Position numbers and translations under genes: made by a program. Source: Prostheceraeus crozeri (Eukaryota; Platyhelminthes; Polycladida; Euryleptidae). From it: a stretch of DNA of 64,000 bases. The stretch is taken from NCBI GenBank assembly GCA_907163375.1, contig CAJQUW010014772.1:211489-275488 (forward strand), given 5' to 3'. The notes beneath the pieces were generated by a model. It made no database searches and had not been told where the DNA came from. It saw only the letters and a program-made list of their open reading frames with translations. Below are positions 22,668-34,504 of the stretch, one piece after another; position 1 is the first letter of the stretch; each line of letters starts with the position of its first letter.

Positions 22668-22727
22668 CGCCCTGCTTGAAAGTGATCGAACTACACCTTT
22701 AAACTTCGATCACTTTCAAGCAGGGCG
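22668..22727. repeat. Perfect 23-bp hairpin
   Basis: CGCCCTGCTTGAAAGTGATC and three further bases (22668-22690) are exactly complemented at 22705-22727 with a 14-nt loop. It stands directly before the Penelope-like fragment at 22736 and may be the terminal inverted repeat of that element. Confidence 0.8.
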
Positions 22728-22735
22728 CATTTGGT

Positions 22736-23336
22736 TTGTTCCCGGGAGTCTCTGGAGGAGGAGAAGAGAATGTAGTGAGTGCTCTCACCAGCAATGGTTA
22801 TGGTGCAGCTGAGACGGAGAGATGGTGGCGTTGTGGCTCATCGTCTCCAGAAAGTGGTGTCCACGATCAAGCGACATCTTCAAGGGTGAAGTATCCTCTG
22901 CCTTACGTTCAGGGGATATCGGAAAAACTACAATCAATCCTTCGAGTTGTTGATGTGAGCGTGAGCATGAAGCCTGTCTCCACTCTTCGGTCTTTGTTGG
23001 TCAGGAAGAGACCGGAGCCAGCTATGATTCTTGGCGCGGTCTACAAGATTCCCTGCGGCGTTGACAATTGTGATTGGTCTTATGTGGGTGAAACACAGCG
23101 ACCTGTTGAGGAGAAAGGAGCACGAACGAGCGATACGCGAGATGGACGTGATGAGATCGGAGGTTGCCCATCACGCAGTTGAGTGTGGACATACAATCGA
23201 CACCAACATCGAAGTCATCGACAAAGAAGTAAGCTGGAAGAGAAGAATTGTGAAGGAGGCGTTTTGGTCCCATCGCTTTTCCTCTGATAACAGGACAAAG
23301 CACGTTTTAAGTGATGTCTGGAAGTTTTAACTCTGA
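22736..23336 (+). mobile_element. Third Penelope-like GIY-YIG fragment
   Basis: Plus-strand sequence gives LPYVQGISEKLQSILRVVDV, KPVSTLRSLLVRKRPEP, GAVYKIPCGVDNCDWSYVGE and, in the next frame, RRKEHERAIREMDVMRSEVA and HHAVECGHTI. This is the classical Penelope/Neptune order: 'Y-V-x-G-x-S-E', 'K-P-x-x-T-L', 'V-Y-x-I-P-C', 'Y-V-G-E-T', 'R-x-x-E-H', 'H-A-x-x-x-G-H'. The reading frame is broken. It lies just upstream of TMEM144 exon 1. Confidence 0.75.
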
Positions 23337-23339
23337 CTG

Positions 23340-26300
23340 ATAGTTTTTCTTTTCTTTTTGGATTTTTGTGCCTTATCTTATCCTTACTTGTGTCCTTAGT
23401 TAGTAGTATTTTTCAGCTATTCTTTCATAATTTCGCATCTTTGTTATTCTGTTGAATTGATCTTTGAAGTGTTGTTTATTTGTGTTAACTGTTTTCAATA
23501 AGCTGTATCTCATCCAGTTGTCTGACGATGGCCGCGTGCAGTGGTCGAAAGATCTCACAAATATAGTGCAGAAAACGAAGATCGGTTTTACGGATTCCTT
23601 CATACTGAATATATCCGTGGTTGAGGACATTCTATTCTTCTACCCGCGTACGTACGCGCTGCACTAAGAGTCAGAAATCACTTGATCTGATGATGTTAAA
23701 ACATGGGGAATGTATATGAATGCGCGCGGCGAGCGTTTATAGTTTGTGCGTCGTCTACGGTTCTGCGTTGCCGCTAGAACCACGGATGAACCGCTATGCA
23801 TGTTCGATCTGTCTTCCCTGAGCATGAAATTGAGGACCTATCACATTGTTTAGCCTCTAATGCATGCAATTGCAGACACATGAGACGCAGTCTTTATAAC
23901 AGGACTGCCGACAGATGTTGCAGCAATGTCACGCATAGCCACGGATGTTTAGGGTCATGTGTAATTACGCGTAGTTGAGTATGGCGTGTCACCTAAAACA
24001 GATTTAGAAATAATTAATTGAGCAATAGCAGCAGTCGCTTTTCAGTGTGACTGTTGGCATCAACTGCAGCATATCAAGGAATTCAACAAAAAAACTTTGT
24101 AAACAATGCCTAAAATTTCCATTTTTCTGTCAGAGTTAATTGCATGCATTCATACCAAGTATGCCATCATCCTTGCCAATAAAAATCTTCATCTACAAAC
24201 AGTTGTTTAATTTTGCTAGTGAGCTGAAACTGTAGATCTGAGAGATAATTGCGAAATAAAGTATTAGATGGAAGAATAAAGAACATGCCCCACACATGAT
24301 GCATATTGACCAATCTTGCGAAAAACTGGCGGATGTCAGCTGCAGAATATCATGCTACAGTTCAGTCATATTTGGGGCATATTCGCTGGCGAACTTCGCC
24401 GGCGACAATTCGCGCTCTATATGTCACCTTTTACTTTTGACTTTCTCTCTTATTTTCTTTAGTAATCCGCCTCTACAGCCGAGGCTCTATTCTCTCCCTC
24501 ACCTCCTCACTATCCCCCACATATGGCTAATCTATCTAAGACATAAATGCAGACTATCATTCTTTGATCATGATAAGAATATAGAGAATCCGCATATATC
24601 AATTTTCATAACATCTCTTGACATTCAGTAATTTACAACAATGATAAATATTTGAATAATATCATAGTATTTACTGCGACATTTATGGAAGATAAATACT
24701 TCTTTTAGTTTAAGCCTTCGTGAATTAAAAAAAGATCCCTTTTTATCAGATCAGACTGAGTATACAATATATATATTCATGTGAAGGTAATATACGAACA
24801 TTACTACTTACCACTAATTAGTTGCTACAATATCCACGATTTCGCCGGTTGGCGAAAAATCAGCTCGCATTAGTAACCAAATATCTACCAACCAATTATA
24901 GCAACTTTTTCGCCACCTGTCGTTTTTTAATTTTACACATGTTTTTGGATAAATTATGACCATTTTCACATGCGGAGATAGTTTTTACACGAAAATGAAC
25001 CTTTAAAAAAATTATCCACAAAATCGCTACCTCGCCAGATAATCTGTTGATATTAGCAAGATGCGTTCCCACAGGGTTAGGCCTAAAATTAAACGGACGA
25101 ACGCTAACATTTAAAAAGGTGACGAAATGAACGTGCATCGGTTTGCATATTTCAGTTCCACTTCAGTTTCGCAAATCAACAGGCTTTGAATCAATATTCA
25201 GGAATCGCTGAGTCTATTTCAAAATTTAAGCTTTACAAATCAGATTGTACATACTCGTATCACAAAGAAATTGCACTTCCGATGAAAGTACTGATAAGTG
25301 CGTTTAATTAAGTACTGATTCGAGAATAAAAGCGCATCATGTAGAAATGTGTGTAACAATTACATTGCATTGTGATACGAAATAACTATCACTGAAAATG
25401 TTCAGATGATGAGAAGGTGCATGGCATACTATTCACAATCTTGCCTTCCTTTCGGTTAATCTGTATGAGTTTTGTTTTTGTCATGTCACCATATGTATGT
25501 TCCACGTTCGTCATGTTTATCTCGTTGTCCATGTCTGTCCAAAACATTTTTGGCAGTAAACAACTTATGACTACCACTTATAATTTTACCAAGCTTTTTT
25601 GTCATTACCGGTGTACATGAATAAAATGAACGCTCAAGCATTTGATGCTGTTGATAAATGACTGCATGTGTAATACATGGTGCTTGTTACTGCAATTGGG
25701 TTGAACTTGGCTGCTATAGTAAAAAACTTAATATTTCTTAAGATTATTCTACAATTACAACTATTTGTTATTTCATCAAGTCATGAAATAAAGCAAAAAA
25801 TCCATTGAAATCATCTGTGTATTCAACAATCAATGTATGTATGTTCGTTTTTCATAATACTCCAATATTTTTACATGTAATCATCATAACACGATTCATC
25901 CACCACTGTGCACATGAAAATTCCATGAAAAATGACAAATCGATTTCAAACATTTCAAAAATGGCAGGGCAACGTTTAAGATGATCAAAAGCACATCTGC
26001 ATATCAGCTGACAGATGTGATATTCCGCTAGCTACCAGAAATAATTTCCCTTCTTGCATTTGGAACAGGTAGCAGAACCGCTCAGCTGTGCCTCGATGCT
26101 GAGGTGTAACACATCGGTTCGAGGATGTACACCTGAGGAAGAGCTAGTGAACTATCCATGTTTTTCTGGCTTGTTAGGGTGGCTACATGACGTAGACATA
26201 AAAGAGAAGATTTTGAAAATTTACTTGAATAACTGACGATGTCAAGGACAGCCAGAATTCGAATGCTTCTATTTTAGCTTACCTCCTGAAAGTGGAAACA

Positions 26301-27830
26301 GTCTGCTTGTGAATCCGAGTGTCTGTGTAATGTATAAAGCGCACCTTCACAACAAATAAAATTGGTCGTAAGCATTAATCTATTTTCTGGTACTACATGA
26401 AGAGAATAATGGTGATTTGCAAGTTTATTTCTATGATATCAATGTCTGTTGCCTCACAGGATAGAAATTCTTTGTTTGGTAGAATCACTAATTCAATGAT
26501 TGAGTTTAATGACACAAATGTCTGAATCTAATTGCTTCGTTGCCTTGCCATTCTGAATGTCGCATTTTTCTGATGGGCACTTTGTGAATACTCATTCATC
26601 CGATCACTAACACTTCAAAATGCCATCAAAATTACACAACAACAGTTTTAGATAAGTCATCATTGACATCCTTTCAAATAATTGTCACAGAAAAAGTAGA
26701 TGGAAGAAGTTGCGCGGCTGTTAGTCATTTACAGAAGAATAAGACAATTGGGCAGTCCATTACGTAATTTCATGAATATCTTGGCTATAAATTGATGTTT
26801 TTCGGAGAGTTTAGATGTTGTTTATAAATTCCTTCATCTTTAAATCGGCAGAGGACCATCGTCACCCATGGAAGGCTTCAGTATATATTTCATAAATTAA
26901 AATTCGAATTGCACACAAAAATCATACATGGAAGATACTATAAGATAAATATGTGAGAAGGCAACAGTTGGTATTGGGCTATATTATAGCAAAATCAACA
27001 GAGATTGATCTGGCTGAAAGGGAGAATAAGTAAAGGAACGGCAGAGGAAACGTTGAATTGCATGAAAGAAGTAGTGATCGATGATTATGATAGCAAATGA
27101 TGGTTCACTGCATGAATAAGATATCTCTGTAACCTTTCGAGGTCTGATATGTTGATTTTTGCCTCTCGAAGATGAAAATTTGCTTCGTCACATTTGTAGA
27201 AATTTACATAAAATTTCTACTTTGTCACAAAAATGATGCACAATGCCACCTGCAACATACTTATGTCATTTTCTACGCTATGTGAATTTTGAAATGCATG
27301 CTTAGCTTTCTTTGCTGACGATGGACTTTTAACCTCCTGGGAACGGGCTATCAATTTTGACCACAGAGTTGGTTCAATGTAAATTAGACGTGCACAGCTT
27401 GTCCTCAGCACTTGAGACTGTTTTTCAACTCGGCAATTGAGAGAAAACAACAAAGGCGAGCTGCACTCGTCCTTCATCCTCAACAGCTCAATGAAGATGA
27501 AATGCAAAACAAAGGAATGTATAAACAACCTACAATCCTGACTCTTCTTAAACTATGGATTTCAGTCAATTTCATGGCGAAAGAATGACATTTGAAATCC
27601 TCTTAAATGAATTCGATTAATTAGTCGGCTGCTTACGTAGTTGGCTGGATCAGAAATGAAGCCATTTCGCTTCAATATTTAGTTTCTTCCCTGTATAAAG
27701 GAAGTTCTCAATATAGCAGCGAGAATTCAGCAATGAGACAGCAATCTTCCGGTAGAAACTTCAACTTGAAGGCTATGGCAAATTTGTTAACTATTTCATT
27801 CGTCAGCGCCTTTTGTGGGGAAATTTTATA
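23340..27830. other. Intergenic stretch between TMEM144 and CIAO1
   Basis: No gene recognised. The tail of the Penelope-like element may run to about 23.65 kb (TGACGATGGCCGCGTGCAGT near 23522 is like such 3' regions). Open frames at 24296-24631 and 27217-27528 have no visible domain. The TMEM144 promoter must lie near the left end, but no clear core element was identified. Confidence 0.3.
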
Positions 27831-28028
27831 ATTGATTTCAAATCTAGACACTTTGATTGGCTCTGCAATATTATTGCGTGTGGGCATCTAATAGTTGATT
27901 TCAAATCTAGACAATTTGGTTGGCTCTGCAATATTACTGCGTATGGGATACTGTGTGTGGGCATCTAATAATTGATTTCAAATCTAGACACTTTGATTGG
28001 ATCTGCAATACTACTGCGTGTGGGATAC
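27831..28028. repeat. Three-unit tandem repeat 3' of CIAO1
   Basis: TTGATTTCAAATCTAGACA starts three times, at about 27832, 27894 and 27973. Each is followed by TTGGCTCTGCAATATTA-like sequence and GCGTGTGGG. Unit lengths are about 62, 79 and 60 bases; the middle one has an extra GGGATACTGTGTGT. No known family. Confidence 0.75.
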
Positions 28029-28275
28029 ACTGTCAAAATTTCTCGATCAAATCATCAGCAGAAAATGATTGAAGAAGTATGGCTTTTAGTTGATGATATA
28101 TGACAAAATCATTTTATAGTGTGACTGACTACAAGGACTGACACCGAAAAAGGCAATCGAATCGACTTAAGTGAAATATAATGATGACGTCACGATTCTG
28201 TGGCACTGATGTCTCTATGGCGACCCAAATCGTTGCCTGATAATTCATCATCTTCATTCACACATTCAGAAGACT

Positions 28276-28827
28276 TCAGTCCAAGCCTTCCTCCTCGGTG
28301 ACAACCTTCCACACCTTAATCATCTCATCATCAGAGCAAGTGGCAAGGAGTCCGGCCGAGTCAGAACTCGGATTCCACGCAGTTCCGTTGACATCTTGCT
28401 CATGCGCATCAGCTCGTCTCTCCCATACATCCAAACCCCATGCCTGTCTGCCAGCTGCCGGATTCGGAGCTCTCGCCCGTAGGACACATAAACTGTTATC
28501 CCCAGAGACTGAGACAACCAAGCCGGTGTGTCGACACCATGCACATTGGTAGATCGGTTGCTGGTGTTGTCCGGTCACAGTCGCTATTTGCTTCCACTCT
28601 TCATCTTCACTGCGCTGCCAAAGTTTGACGGATAAGTCAGCTGACACAGTCACCATCTTTGCACCATCCGCGTCGAAGTCCAAGCTCCAAACAGTGCCTT
28701 CATGGCCCTCCAAAGTGGACACAGTGCTCCAATCATCGAGCTCCTCACGATGAATGCGAATAGTATTGTCGTAGGATGATGAGAAAAGCGAATTACCGGA
28801 GGGATGCCAACGCACACATTTCACATC
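28276..28827 (-). CDS. CIAO1: CIAO1 exon 2 (residues 156-338, stop)
   Basis: Acceptor TTGCAG then DVKCVRWHP, matching HTQDVKHVVWHP of the human protein. It ends LATCSDDEMIKVWKVVTEEE and three more residues before the stop. No strong AATAAA was seen in the next 250 bases. Confidence 0.93.
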   Translation of the reverse strand, partial: DVKCVRWHPSGNSLFSSSYDNTIRIHREELDDWSTVSTLEGHEGTVWSLDFDADGAKMVTVSADLSVKLWQRSEDEEWKQIATVTGQHQQPIYQCAWCRHTGLVVSVSGDNSLCVLRARAPNPAAGRQAWGLDVWERRADAHEQDVNGTAWNPSSDSAGLLATCSDDEMIKVWKVVTEEEGLD

Positions 28828-30670
28828 CTGCAAGTGAAAAGACATTGATTTCCATGTGTGCAAGATTGTGTTCACTGTGAGGTTAAGTGAGGAAAGTCCA
28901 GAAAACTGATGCATCTTTTCCCACGTTGATTGCAATACGATCCCATATGAAGCTGATCAGTAATTTTAGGCAGCTTAAACCTGTTTTAATTCTGAAGTGC
29001 TGAAAAAGTATCTAATTTTCCTCTGCTGAAAAGATAGTATCGATTAGTTGTTGCTCAAGATATTAAGCATTTCTTGAACGATCGCAAGAAGATCATTCCT
29101 TCTTTCCTGGCATATTTTTTGTACATAACAACGATACATTCAAAATTCTAAATGATTTACTACACATTCGATTTCATTGAAGTCACAAAAAATACTGATG
29201 ATCAATAGATATGACCATCGCATGAGAATAAAGGATTCATGAAATCTATGAACCACATTAACAATTGCAGGCTAGCTCGTCAGAACACCATACGTTCGAA
29301 AGATCTCCGAACGGATCTGTGAGATTCTTCGAAAGGTTGGAATCAATGCAGGCATGAAAACTGCCTCAACTTCTCTTGTTAGCCACGAGATGCGGAGTTA
29401 CATGGATGAATTAGCCCACAGCCTTCATGAGAGAAAGAGATACGAGAACATCAAAGGAGTGTCCATGTTCACGAGAACCACCATCGGGTTACCTTTCGGA
29501 GTATGAGTGTGTTGGAAAAGATAACAGTTTGACGATGGAACCAAGGAGGCAGTTCGAAAGCATTTTTCACTACGCAAACCGGACCAAAACATCCTTTGAG
29601 TGCTCAGTGGAGCTCACTGTCTTTCTAAATTCTTGTCCAACTTTTCTTTATCTAACCGCTGACACGTTATCATAACGACTACTTAATACACTCATTGCAC
29701 AGTATTGTCTTCATTTCTTCGGGTAACTCTATGCATGTTGTGCGTGATCCAATTGTTTGGATCGTGAGCTGTTTTTAATAACTGTCTGGTCGTTGACCAG
29801 TTTGTACATTTCACTGCGTTGATAACGATCGAAAAGCCTCGCAATACGTGAGAGTGAGAGTGAGAGAGAAGAACGCATCGGTTTTTGGACATTCCTTGCT
29901 TCATCTAAAACATAGTAAATGTATTTTACATTGAACAACGATAAATCGGGAAATCTAAGGCGTTCGTTCTGGTGTAACATGAAAAGCAATCGTCATTTCA
30001 TTCAAAATTCATCAAAGTACACATTGCTAATCGCTTAGTGCTGAAGAATCATCGCAATTATGTCCGGAAACACATCAACTACCGGGTGGCTTAGGCCGAT
30101 TCTTCTAATAAAAATGTGGACTTTCATATTTAGGAATCGACCTAGACCACCTGTGTACATGCTCTGACACAACATAGGACTTAGAATGAAAACCTCTCCG
30201 CTCACCTGACTATGCGGCTGCAGAACACTAATACATTGACAATCAAATTCCTCATCAACCTCCCATATCCACACTGACTTGTCTCGTCCGCAAGTAGCGA
30301 GATATTCACCATTAGGTGACCATGACAAGCACTTGACTTCATTCTCATGTCCTTCCAACGAAACAATATTCTCCAATTCTTGTCCACCACCTTCCAACGT
30401 TATGAGAGACCAAATGGAAACGATACCATCGAAACCAGCGGACGCAAGATATTTACCACAAGGCGACCAAGTCACGAATCTCACAGTACGACTGTGAGCT
30501 TTATTTTGTACTCCAGCAGGCACCCAACATTCATCGCCTTCTGCCACCCATAAACGAATAGATTTATCTTCACTACACGAGGCCAAAAGTCTTCCCTTCG
30601 GGTGCCATGCCACACACCAAACTCGGGCAGTGTGACCACTGAGAGTGCTTAGAAGTCGAATGCGATCCAT
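28276..30670 (-). CDS. CIAO1: CIAO1, cytosolic iron-sulfur assembly WD40 protein (complete, two exons)
   Basis: CDS 30670-30206 joined to 28827-28276, giving 338 aa against about 339 in human CIAO1. The intron (28828-30205) is CAG|GTGAGC ... TTGCAG in phase 0. The product is a seven-bladed WD40 propeller: MDRIRLLSTLSGHTARVWCV, KGRLLASCSEDKSIRLW, RTVRFVTWSPCGKYLASAGF, LEGHENEVKCLSWSPNGEYL, ATCGRDKSVWIWEVDEE, then DVKCVRWHPSGNSLFSSSYD, LEGHEGTVWSLDFDADGAK and AHEQDVNGTAWNPSS. CIAO1 acts in the cytosol with MMS19 and CIAO2B to pass 4Fe-4S clusters to nuclear and cytosolic proteins. All blades are present and uninterrupted, so it looks functional. It is transcribed in the same direction as TMEM144. 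Confidence 0.95.
29270..29640 (+). pseudogene. Penelope-like scrap in the CIAO1 intron
   Basis: The plus strand reads YVRKISERICEILRKVGINA, GMKTAST and SYMDELAHSLHERKRYE. The first part is the 'Y-V-x-x-I-S-E-R-I-x-x-I-L-x-x-x-x-I-x-x-x-x-K' segment that precedes the GIY-YIG nuclease in Penelope-like elements. The nuclease is not recognisable. Antisense to CIAO1. Confidence 0.5.
30206..30670 (-). CDS. CIAO1: CIAO1 exon 1 (residues 1-155)
   Basis: ATG at 30670; WD repeats 1 to 3 and the start of blade 4. The exon ends ISVLQPHSQ with donor CAG|GTGAGC. The open frame runs on past the donor to 30035 but loses all WD40 similarity there. Confidence 0.93.
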
Positions 30671-31430
30671 GTCTGAAAAATGTTAAGCGTCGATGCATGA
30701 CGGTTGCAACTGCATGTAACGTGAAATATCAATACATAGCACATAACCTATTTTTAGAATAAAAAATGAGTTTCTGTCATAATAACTTCAATTCATAGAT
30801 ATGCTACTGAAGACATAATGGACATCAATAAGCAAAGCGACAAATAGATCCAGTTCTGTTTTGGCAATTCGAAGGTATGCCAAATTTGAATAATGCATTT
30901 CATATCCTATTAAAGGTTGCTTACAATCCTAAGCTGATTGTTCTTCAATTCGGCGGCATTTTTTCTAGCATCTTAAACGACAAGTGAAGCGATGAGTCGT
31001 CACAGTCAAGGAGTTGGAATGCCTCTCAACTGAGACCCGCTCTCTGACCAGACTCCATTCGCTCGAAAAACCCAATGACAACTGAAGCTATTTCGGCGTG
31101 TCAAACACCAACATGCTTAAAAAATCTGCTAAAATGTCTTTTGTATTCCTCATTATTTTCTTTGTGAGTAGTTTGTCGACTCCAGGTGCTTCAAGACGGT
31201 TTATTAATCTTGGTGTAGGATGGTCAGTCGGATGGCCTCTTCGGACGAAGGTTTCGGTCATGAGATGATCAACCTTTGACAATATCACTGAATCACGGTG
31301 AGCATAACATCCAAAAGATTCTACTTAATGCACGTGCATACCTGTAAGTGAAGTCATAGATATCGTTGTGGAGTTATTGTACAGCAGTGACTCTAGAAAT
31401 ACATCAAAAAAATTAGTAAAGACGCTTTTA
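30671..31430. other. Region upstream of CIAO1
   Basis: Should hold the CIAO1 5' UTR and promoter (minus strand), but no TATA or other core signal could be picked out with confidence. No other coding signal. Confidence 0.3.
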
Positions 31431-32121
31431 TCAAACTATGGAACTTTGCAACAGCATTGTTTGCTTTCTATCTGAAGATGATATGCATACTCACGTTGAT
31501 GGTGCATCAATGGGTTCTCTCCATGCCTTAACTTAAGCGAATTTGCTTTTGACTGAGCATGAGTAAATTTAGCTGACTGATGAGTGTCACTCACTGACTC
31601 ATTCTTCTTGCGCCCTCTATTTCCAGAAGAGGCTGGGTTAGATGTTCGCTGCTGGAACATGGACTTCCATTTCGGTGGACCACGGGCGTCCGCTTGATGA
31701 ACTCTAACACATTTGAGGTCATCTTTCACCACTTGCTTCTTTTGTCTTCCTGCTCCTCTTTTACTATCTGTTCCACACACAGAACTTTTGTGATCCACTA
31801 TCTCATCCCTTCTTACCACGTAGACAAACCAACGTAATCTTAACCTTCTCGCGATGATTGTGATACTCTGAAGACCAATTGCTTTTCTGACACTGTCATT
31901 CGATTTTCTGTCAGATAGTCTGACAATTCATAGCCACCTCAGCATTCGCATCTCCACACGCTCAAGCATCTTGTCATGGGATGAAAATAAGGGCCATGAT
32001 TCACAGCCATAAAGCATGGATTGTCGCGCACAGGCTCCATATACTTCGGACGTCAAGCAGGATTGCAGTTCATGAAATTTACACCATCCACATCTTCTCG
32101 ACACTGTAGCAGACTAAACAA

Positions 32122-33080
32122 TTGAGAGATATAGATAATGTCCCCAAGATAGGGAAAACTTCTCACACTCAAGGCGATCTATATATCATATATCTATATA
32201 TATCTATATATATCAAGGCGACCTCCATATCGACACACCGCGCAGTCGATTCGACATTCGTGTTTGGCCCTGATGTGCAAGCTCGGCAAACGAAGTTGGT
32301 AGCTCTTCTCAGGTTTCTTTCCACTTTGCTGCATCTCGCATCTACCTACCTCGTACAGGAAGCACACCGAACATACATGTAGTTGCTTCCAACTCCAGCC
32401 GGACATACCCCACATCACCATTTCGCTGCCTCATATTATCTTTCTATCTGATTTCTTCTTGGAGCCGTTTTTCCGAATGTTTTTGAGGACTATGCACCTC
32501 TATTCTACTCAAGATACGTAGATACTGCATTTGTGCTTTCAATAACCCGGATGATTTAAATTAATTGCATGACTTCCTACATAGGCAATACTGTAGTGCA
32601 ATCAACTTTTTTTACAAACTAACGAAATGATTAGCTACCTTTCCTTGATGTTCTCATTAATGCTGAACCATCACTGCAAACTTCAACTTTTAATTAAGAT
32701 GCCGATACTGCATTACTAATGAAATGTGATTCTAATTGTCCCGAGCATACAGTTTCAAAAGGATGACATGCATTTCATAGTGAGGTAATGACAACGAAAA
32801 ATATTTTTGTAAAAAATGGGTATCCAAGAGCTATGATAGAAAACACAAGGCATCATCTCCCGAAGGAGAAAAACACCACAACGCAAAATATTGATGATAG
32901 GGATGACAGATTGGCAGATGACAGACAATGTACTACATAGTCTTTGGAGTGGACAGCAAAAAGTAATTTACTCTCTGATGCCGCAAAATGTCATAGTCTC
33001 GCAACAACTTGAGCGAAGTCTTGTTAAAATTTACAACAAATATTGGATTGATGCAAAGAAGTATTTGCTGCAACTAAAGT
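32122..33080. other. Insert inside the LINE, unidentified
   Basis: Includes a (TATATC)-rich low-complexity run at about 32175-32215. No TIRs or coding homology recognised apart from the Penelope-like piece that follows. Confidence 0.3.
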
Positions 33081-33109
33081 AAAATCATATTTTTCTCTAC
33101 AAAGTAAGT

Positions 33110-33310
33110 CGAATCATCTGTTGAGCTATATATGAATTTTCGTGTCTGGGTGATCCATGTAGCTAAATCCACATTGGCAGAACAAAACGAAGACTTCGCC
33201 AGAGGATCGATTGGCATAGAAGACCGAACACAGCAGTAAAGGACCACGTGAATAATCATAATTGCAGTATTCAGGACATTACCCATCAATTTACTTTTGT
33301 CATCAATTAC
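33110..33310 (+). pseudogene. Penelope-like GIY-YIG scrap inserted in the LINE
   Basis: The plus strand reads I-H-I-G-R-T, KRRLRQRIDWHRRPNTAVKD and HVNNHNCSIQD, matching the nuclease core 'Y-I-G-x-T-x-R-x-L-x-x-R-x-x-x-H ... A-V-x-x-H-x-x-x-x-N-H'. It is opposite in strand to the surrounding RTE-like LINE and very short. Confidence 0.55.
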
Positions 33311-34232
33311 TTTTGTGTTGTTTTTGTTCATGATATACCGTGACGTCTGCTTTCGGTTGTCAGGTCTTGCAGCATTTTCTCAAGAGCATTCCCAGACGTT
33401 GCTAGCAAAATGACGTCCGCAAAGCGAAGATTCGACAGGCGTTCGCCATTAGTGCTGATTCCTTCTTCTTGACAATCAATGTCACGGAAGATGTTCCCTA
33501 GGTACGCAGAAAAAGTTCTGGTGAGATGGTGTCTCGTTGGCGTACTCCCTTCTTAGTGTTGATGTCATCTATGGGATCTTTCAGATGGACTGGCATTTTT
33601 GTGTCATTGTAAATATTTTGCTGTAGTGTAACATATGCTTTTTTACGGCGTATGTTGCCTATAAGATGTTGAGAACAGATGAGAACTTCACTGAATAAAA
33701 TACATTTTGGAAGTCAATGAAGACCATGCAAAACTTGTATTCCTTACATTTTTCTCTTAGTTGATTAACTGTGTGCAGATGGTCTATCGCTGAAAAGCCA
33801 TTGCGGAATCAAGCTTGTTCTCATGGCTGTTGCTGATCTAATTCCATCGTCATTCTGTTCACCAAAACTTTGGGGCTTGGCTACGCGAAAGTTAACATTT
33901 CGAGTGAAAAATGAAATTCAAATAATGTTTTCTCCTTCAGACTTCTGAAAAGCTATGATTCTCTAGTTCCTAGAACAAGTATCATTTTTGTCCTATCTTC
34001 TGTGGTTCAATATTAGTCGATGTTTGAAGTTTGGCGAAAAAAAAGTTTTTGACGTCGCGTTTGTCACATATCAAGCATAATATTCAAGCTCTTGATTTTC
34101 ATCAATGCTGATGTGTGGGAATCCATTTCTCTGTGGATGCATAATCAATTGGTAATGCTTAGTAATTATATGACAGGTGATATCGTCCTAAATTCTTTGA
34201 ACCCCATTTTTCTAGGTGAATTAAATCTATAC

Positions 34233-34428
34233 AGTTGAAATTCCGTTACCAATTTTTCCATGTCTTTGTTGTCATCATTTTTGTGTGAGTAACTGAATTT
34301 CATTAGAAAGAAAGCATTTTGATGCATGTTAACACGTTATATATTCAGCTATCGAAATTTTGATATTTTTCATTGTTAAATGAGGCAACATTTTTATGAA
34401 ATTCCGCTGCCGGTAACGGAATTTCAAA
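34233..34428. repeat. Small inverted-repeat element
   Basis: TTGAAATTCCGTTACC near 34232 and GGTAACGGAATTTCAA near 34413 are perfect complements, about 195 bases across. MITE-sized, no ORF. Confidence 0.55.
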
Positions 34429-34504
34429 TGTTCATCAAGTCATAGTTTGATAGTTCATCATTCTACGTCAGCTTTTAAAATCTCTAAATTTTGATCTTTC
34501 AACT

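Larger units (their letters stand above)
31436..33900 (-). pseudogene. RTE-like LINE reverse transcriptase, decayed and interrupted
   Basis: On the minus strand the RT palm lies at about 33900-33340: INTKKGVRQRDTISPELF (usual GVRQGDTISPKLF), then IFRDIDCQEEGISTNGERLS, NLRFADVILLATSGNALE and KMLQDLTTESRRHGI. The metal-binding FADD is FADV here. The C-terminal part at about 32110-31436 reads VYGACARQSMLYGCESW, KMLERVEMRMLRWL, VRRDEIVDHKSSVCGTDSKR and GAGRQKKQVVKDDLK. The parts lie in different frames and are separated by about 1.2 kb that should hold only about 250 bases, so other DNA is inserted between. This RT type matches RTE-clade elements such as HmRTE. Confidence 0.65.

Noticed and set aside
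26040-26160. tRNA-like segment with GGTTCGAGGA
   Set aside because: Only a B-box-like word; no paired A box or acceptor stem.
27831-28028. CRISPR array
   Set aside because: Only three units, long and without unique spacers, in a eukaryotic intergenic region.
28298-28628. Plus-strand open frames opposite CIAO1 exon 2
   Set aside because: Shadows of the WD40 coding exon; no domain of their own.
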